Assembly (NCBI GenBank): GCA_039000515.1 | Contig: JBCFYV010000292.1 | Span: forward strand, 1-64,000 | Direction: 5' to 3' | DNA length: 64,000 nt | From: Timema cristinae | Taxonomy: Eukaryota; Arthropoda; Insecta; Phasmatodea; Timematidae | In this document: positions 58,558-64,000 of the stretch, one piece after another | How positions within the stretch are numbered: the stretch's first letter is position 1 | Layout: every line of letters starts with the position of its first letter | Notes under the pieces: generated by a model | Told to the model about the DNA's origin: nothing | The model's input: only the letters and a program-made list of their open reading frames with translations | Databases searched by the model: none | Translations under genes and position numbers: made by a program

Positions 58558-58898
58558 AGCAACAAGCAAGGTTAGAAATAGATCATCAAACTAAATTACA
58601 TCTTGCAGTAAAAAGATTAAAAGATACAGCAGAGAAACGAACCCGGTACCATGATAAAAAGATTCTTAAACCTATTGAATACGCAAATGGCCAGTTAGTT
58701 CTTGTAAAAAATCATCAATTATCATCAGCTTTGAATAAGGAAGTAAAAAAGTTCTTTTTACTATATGAAGGACCATATCAGGTAAAATATCAAATAGGTC
58801 AAAATGTATACTTAATTCAAGACCCTGAGACTCTTAAGATTAGAGGTGTTTTTAATGTTACAGAATTAAAACCCTATTATAGCAAGACAGATATCTAA
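58558..58898 (+). pseudogene. Integrase C-terminal remnant of the second element
   Basis: About 113 residues open after a TAG: LHLAVKRLKDTAEKRTRYHD, a GPY-type end (LLYEGPYQVKYQIGQNVYL) and FNVTELKPYYSK before the stop at 58898. This is the usual C-terminus of gypsy integrases. Just before it a short CRNC sequence may be left from the zinc site. Protease, RT, RNase H and the integrase core are missing, so this is the scar of one large deletion. Confidence 0.85.
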
Positions 58899-61763
58899 AC
58901 AGTTTTCATCTACATTAATTATAAAGGATAGGAACAGGATTTTAAATTACCTAATTAAATAGTAAAATGACCATGCAAGAGTTCGAACCTGGACCTGTAG
59001 CTCAATAACTAACAAGAAGAGAGATACTAAAAGGGCTTTTTATTTCCTAGGAAATACGCAGTGGTTAAAATATACTTATATATTGTGCCACAAAACAAGC
59101 AACTGTAAACACCAACTCTGCAACTGCGTGTCATTTTGAAGTGAGTAAGGAGGGTGACACACCTCAAAATATAAATTGTAAAGAAACCATAAACGACCAA
59201 ACATGAAAAGTGAGACTAATCTTTTAGTTTCTGAAAAGGAAGTTAAACCTTCTTTTGTAAAAATTGAGAGGGTTGTAAAACAAATTCTATACATTCATTC
59301 CTACGTCGCACTTAATACAGGTGGTCGGTCATCTATTGTCATTCCTACATCGCAAAGCTAAGACGACAACACAAACTGACTTTGGCCACGAAAGATAAAA
59401 TCACTTATTTTTATTAGTTCAATAAGTCAGAGTCAAACCCGGTACATTAAGTATAAAATCTATAAGTATAAAAATATAAATTCTTATCAATTTAGATTAA
59501 TAACATTTGGACTTAGCATAATTTTAGAAAGTTGTATAAATCAAAATAGGAGAACAGATAAGGAGGAGGCATGGACCCTTAGAAGCATGCAAGGGATAAC
59601 ATCGGATAGAAGGTTAGGTGAGGGCTTGGATAAGTTTGTCAGCTGGAGGAGCGTGAAAACCTGTAATCACGCGAGGAGAGATTAGGATCTAAGTATATTC
59701 TAAGAGTAGGTCATAATTTTTGTTAATTGTAAACTATTGTTTAAGTAATAATTAGAGATAAAAATATAAATTTTAATTTTAACAAGAATTTATATAATTT
59801 CAATTTAAGAAAAAGTTAGGAAGTTTTCTTAATTAATAGACAATCTTGGAAATCTGAATAAATATATTATTTCATCAATGATGCATTTTTTTTTTTAAAT
59901 CAGGATAAGGATTTTAATATTTATGTGGGGGGTTATTTTAATTCAATTAATTAAATGGCAATAAATTCAACGATTTTGATTCATATATTAAAGAAATCAC
60001 AGAGTAGGCTAATAAGCTGAAGAGTAAGAGCTAAGATATCTAGAGAGATTAATTTAGATATGCACTTGAGTGCTTATTACAGTATGTTAAGGTGAGTGGA
60101 AATAAGAGGTGAGTAGTCTTGTTTAAAAGCATTTCTTTTTTCCGATAGTGAAGTTGAGGTCTTTTCATTGAGGTATATAGGTTGAGAAAGTGGAGTTGAG
60201 GTTTTTTCAGATATGGTCTTAGCTATGGGCAAGCCATGATCTAGATTAATTAATCGTCGTTATGAGTTTAAGGATGGCCCGAGGGCATCTAGCAGCGTTG
60301 AGGAGAATTGAGTGAGGTAGTTGAGGTGTAGTAAGCCATGAAGAATAATTTCATTTTTTATAAGTGGTGAGTCAAAGGATCACCGAATTTCAGGTAGCAG
60401 GTATTCACAAACATAGAGCTAGCACAACGCAGCAAAAAGTCAGTTCTAATAAATGAGGCAGAGGCTTAAGCTTTCCACTATATAATATGCGATAAATATC
60501 CAATGGTTAATTCTGGATTAAAATTTAAAGATATTGAGGAGATTATGAAGAAGTTTAAAAGGGTATTCTGTGATTACGTGATGTAATAATGCTAATGTAT
60601 TAACAAGGATGAGAGCTAATTAGGGTGTTAGACCTAATTAGGCTACTATAAAGATTTTATTTTTTTAAATGCCTAAGGCAAATAGGCAAGGCAAATAGGC
60701 AATAGTCAAAAGATTGTAATCAAAAGAAAGATGCAAGTAAAGATTTTTTTTTCACTAATGTGAAATTCATTATTCAATTAAGAAGGGGAAAAAATAATTT
60801 TAAATATTTTATGATTCCAAGATTATCATCTATATATTTAAAATATTTTAAATTTGTTTTGAGATTAGGTATTCTCATAAATAAAGATTTTGGTAAGGTG
60901 ATTCAGATGTTCTGTTATTATCCTTTCTCTGTCCGAAACAATGTAATTATATATTTTTTAAGTAATTGAGTTTATTTTGTAAATTCTTTTTGTGATTTTA
61001 AGCTTATTATTTTGTAAATGTAATTTAAGTGAAGGCTCATATAGCGAATTTGGCAGTCAGGCTTATTAAGGGTATGTGTAGCATTAAGAGTGTTTGGTTA
61101 AGTATGTTAAAATAATAGTAAAAGTGGATCCGTGAAGGATCATTGAAATGAATAAAAAGTGCAACGAAGTGTTTAAACCAATAAATGATTAAAAGACACT
61201 TTGATTAGTGACAATTATATTCAATTTTTTTTATTAACAAGTTTAATGTATTTTAATCAATCTAAAGGACGTAATAGCAACGAATTTTGTTTTTTTTAAA
61301 TAAAAAACTTTCATTAGTAATGATTAAATTTATATTTTTATATTAAATTCAAATGTTCATATAATAAACTTATATTATTTTATTTCAATTAATTGTAATT
61401 ATACTTAACAATTTTATATCTTGATATTTGATTTATCTAATTTCAACTTTTTGATTAACATTTTATATTTTAATGTTTGCTTTATATAACTTCAATATAT
61501 ATATAATTCATGTAAACTTACAGTAGGAGAACACCACTTCAAATAGTATTATCATTCAAGAACAATATTATACAGAGTGTTCCAAATTATTTGAATTTAT
61601 CCAATTTGTGAAATGTTATACAGGATGTTTCAAAATATTGTAACTTGTGAAATTTTATACAGGGTGTGCGAAAAATGATCATGCCGTCTTTTATTTTTTT
61701 TAGCAAAGCGTATCAAAAAGTATACGACTAGGTCTCTACTTTCAGATACACTTTGGGGGGTAT
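58899..61763 (+). other. Long AT-rich 3' non-coding part of the second element
   Basis: No env-like frame. A 52-codon frame (59203-59361, MKSETNLLVSEKEVK) is unrecognised. About 61565-61680 carries three spaced copies of tatacag(g/a)(g/a)tgt, about 45 bases apart, a phrase familiar from insect repeats. The stretch ends in the polypurine tract at about 61751-61763. Confidence 0.5.
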
Positions 61764-62363
61764 TGTAATGTAATTGATTTGCCCCTAAAAAGTATGTGAA
61801 AGCATTGACAATAATATCGTCCTAATTTTAATAAACATATCTTATTTCATTTAAATTATATAGTATATTAAATGGCGCTTAAAGCACTTCTTCTTCTAAG
61901 AAGGCAAAAGCCACTGATCAGTGACGTCACGCACGTGACACCAGTCAAGTCAGTTTGACAATATATATTTTTCAAATAATAACTTCCTCTTCTCGATGGT
62001 TCGAAGAGAGATTTTAAAATGTAACTTGAGTCTTTTTCCGGCTCTCGAAGCTTCGAGTAGCACAGAGATGTTTTTATCTTGTATTTTGTTTTTCTAAACT
62101 AAACCTTCTCGAAGCTTCCATGAGCGAGGAATATATACAAGGGATGGTGCAACATAAAGGCAGTGTTTAAGTGTTCAGTTGGGAGTTGGGAGTTTGGCGT
62201 CTAGCAACACCTGTCCGCGCTAGCCCGCGTATAGTTCAACATGATCTATTTTCGCATTAATTAAACTGATTCAGCAATAAAAAAACATGTCAAAATGAAA
62301 AGTGTATTAATCATAATTTTTCAATAGGCGCCCATCGCGGTAACGTAAATCCAGAACGTTACA
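61764..62363 (+). repeat. 3' LTR of the second element
   Basis: Colinear with 55243-55842. Differences: gaaaGcattg for gaaaCcattg near the start, ctttttcc for cattttcc, and a cluster around 62047-62075. The CRE palindrome is at 61922-61929. Confidence 0.93.
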
Positions 62364-63156
62364 GCGTGTACGACCAAAGTAAATGTTCGCAGTCGATGAT
62401 CTGGAAAAATATTTCCTAGTTGAAGTCACGTGAACTTGTTCATTTAAATATCAAAATAACCTTAGATCCCCATCATTGAATTTCTCGCTCACTGAGGTAC
62501 ACGATTTCCGAACCTAAAAGAGGACAAGATCAGAATGGGGCCCTCGAAATAGAGAAGACTGTGCTAAGGAATTAAACACAAAAATGTATTTTATTCTAAT
62601 TCAAGAACACTTTTTAAACCAACATTTTGGCCTCAAATTTTTGAATAGACGTGCAATTTGTGTCGAAATGTTAAAATTTATCTATAAACTGAATTTTAAT
62701 TGAAAAAAAAACAAAAACTAAAAACAAATTGGAGGAACATTAAACCATGTGTAATAGAACACACATAATAAATTAATAGTCTGATTGAATATGGTATATT
62801 TCAAATTGTATAATCAAATACATAATTGATCCAAAATATGATTATGAGTTTTATTGTTTGAATGCAAAATAAATACTTAACCAATAGATAAATCAAAATA
62901 ATAGCAATACTATCCATAAAAACTTCTTTTATTTTAAAATTGGGCATTTTGAAGCACTCTGAGTACAATTGCTCAAACAATAAATATTTAATAATGTGTA
63001 GATTCTGTTTTCATATAAATACACGTAAAACTTTCTTATTATATTTATATATTTAATTAAAAATTAAAAATATGGAGTAACTCCTCAGCTTTAACGCTGC
63101 TAGAGGTGATCATAAATTAATAACAACGATGGTAAGTAATGTCCCATACATCTAGA
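62364..63156. other. End of the 89-bp array and AT-rich stretch
   Basis: 62364-62379 (gcgtgtacgaccaaag) is the interrupted repeat unit. The rest is AT-rich; nothing recognised. Confidence 0.6.
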
Positions 63157-63410
63157 ACCCGTTTTGGTGGCCGCATGGCTTAAGGCGCTATTCTTGCAGT
63201 AGAGTCCCGATGACGGGGAGATCGAGGTTCGAGTCTCGATCGGATGTACTGATGGTGGTTTTTACCATATTGTTTTCCACTCCCCTTCCAAGCTAATACG
63301 GGTAAACCTATAAATATAACCTTTTTAAGCCTTAAAACCATTATTATAATTATTACATAAGCGCCTAGCCCGAACGGGTAGTAAGACACGGTGTTAAAAA
63401 ATATATATTT
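63157..63410 (+). mobile_element. SINE family 1b
   Basis: Full-length plus-strand copy: acccgttttggtggccgcat head, B box GGTTCGAGTCTCG, body, tail cccgaacgggtagtaagaca. TSD not clear. Confidence 0.88.
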
Positions 63411-63483
63411 AAGAACTAGCAGCAAGCTTTCCTTCTTACTTTGAGCTAAGAAGTAGTAATTTAATTAGTTGGTGTAATCTAGA

Positions 63484-63724
63484 CCACTTCTTAGTACCTG
63501 TTTGATTTGTACGCCTATGTACTAATTACTCAAATGGTTTGAAGGATGAGGAGAGTTATATTGTTAGGAAGTGTACCCACATTAGCGTGGAAGGAGAGTG
63601 GAAAACAGTTTTGTTAAGATCCACCTCAGTACACCCAACCGAGGTTCGAACCTTGATCTCCTCGTCATGGACAGTCTAATATACGGCGAGAGTAGCGCGT
63701 TAGACCATGCGGCCACCAGAGCGC
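63484..63724 (-). mobile_element. SINE family 1b, diverged
   Basis: Minus-strand copy starting with a worn tail (cttagtacctgtttgatttg), body, reversed B box (gaggttcgaacctt) and head (gcgcgttagaccatgcggcc). It faces the copy at 63157-63410 tail to tail. Confidence 0.85.
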
Positions 63725-64000
63725 AGCTGCAGATGTTATCTGGTCGAGAGTTTCCTCAATAAGAGTGGCAATGTCTGACAGACGCTACCAGGAATAACTC
63801 TCGATCGATTTGCTGATGAGTTATCGTCGGCCAAGTTCAACTGCATCCTCCTTCAAGGCTGAAACCTTCCGGTGTTGGGGGAGGGATCGGGTTATCCTGT
63901 CTGAGAGGTCACAGTTCGATAACCACTCTCTTCACCCTTAACACTTAGCCCCGTTAAATAAAGTAGATAATAACCGAGACACCGATACACAAGCTTGATA
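63725..64000. other. Unrecognised window end
   Basis: GC-richer than average, with AATAAA at about 63957. No motif recognised. Confidence 0.3.

Larger units (their letters stand above)
55243..62363 (+). mobile_element. Non-autonomous gypsy-type LTR element, gag kept, pol mostly deleted
   Basis: 600-bp LTRs at 55243-55842 and 61764-62363, TSD GCGT (55239-55242, 62364-62367). A primer-site-like TTGGCTTCCCAACTTAGGGG follows the 5' LTR, and a polypurine tract (ctttggggggtat) precedes the 3' LTR. Gag is nearly intact. Of pol only the integrase C-terminal end (about 58558-58898) remains. The LTRs differ at about ten positions, most in one cluster. The structure is that of an internal-deletion derivative that would need another copy's enzymes. 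Confidence 0.92.

Overview
This window looks like a stretch of arthropod, most likely insect, nuclear DNA. It is visibly AT-rich, has no operon-like coding, and is packed with tRNA-derived SINEs, Ty3/gypsy-type LTR retrotransposons, a decayed Tigger-like DNA transposon, a decayed R1-type LINE, MITE-like hairpins and many unrelated tandem arrays. From memory the SINE style recalls stick-insect (Timema-like) genomes, but I cannot verify that and it should be treated as a guess. No complete host gene is visible. The only host-gene candidates are exon-like fragments at about 43.46-43.62 kb (+) and 54.42-55.03 kb (-).

Layout. 1-2.62 kb: minus-strand wreck of a LINE (ORF1 zinc-knuckle region and the endonuclease part of ORF2). 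2.81-4.20 kb: 46-bp minisatellite with two different SINEs inserted, each with a visible target-site duplication (TSD). 5.73-7.89 kb: long diverged inverted arms enclosing a very uniform 47-bp array. 8.8-10.36 kb: SINEs and a CA microsatellite. 11.26-17.29 kb: three large unrelated arrays (50, 19 and 26 bp units). 17.3-25.8 kb: mostly AT-rich DNA with one SINE, an LTR-like fragment, a TA microsatellite and a long near-perfect hairpin. 25.82-34.69 kb: a 100-bp array split by a nearly complete gypsy-type retrotransposon on the minus strand (LTRs of about 1.34 kb, gag, pol; 4-bp TSD). 34.7-43.4 kb: old SINEs, a 48-bp triplet repeat, two MITE-like inverted-repeat elements and a decayed LTR with a tRNA-Lys-type primer-binding site. 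44.14-45.70 kb: exactly 42 copies of a 37-bp repeat with higher-order structure. 48.49-51.35 kb: decayed Tigger-like element (-). 52.5-53.2 kb: two minus-strand SINEs. 54.4-55.2 kb: exon-like minus-strand coding and an 89-bp repeat derived from it. 55.24-62.36 kb: a second LTR element (600-bp LTRs, TSD GCGT) that keeps gag but has lost most of pol. 62.4-64 kb: AT-rich DNA and two SINEs.

How the parts relate. Both LTR elements and two of the SINEs landed inside tandem arrays, so the arrays supply clean pre-insertion sequence that proves the target-site duplications. The SINE families have different tRNA-like heads but one common 3' tail, implying one partner LINE machinery. The intact part of the first LTR element carries a textbook -1 frameshift signal (slippery heptamer, 5-nt spacer, 7-bp stem) between gag and pol. 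Pol itself is broken by three apparent single-base deletions even though the LTRs differ at only a handful of positions.
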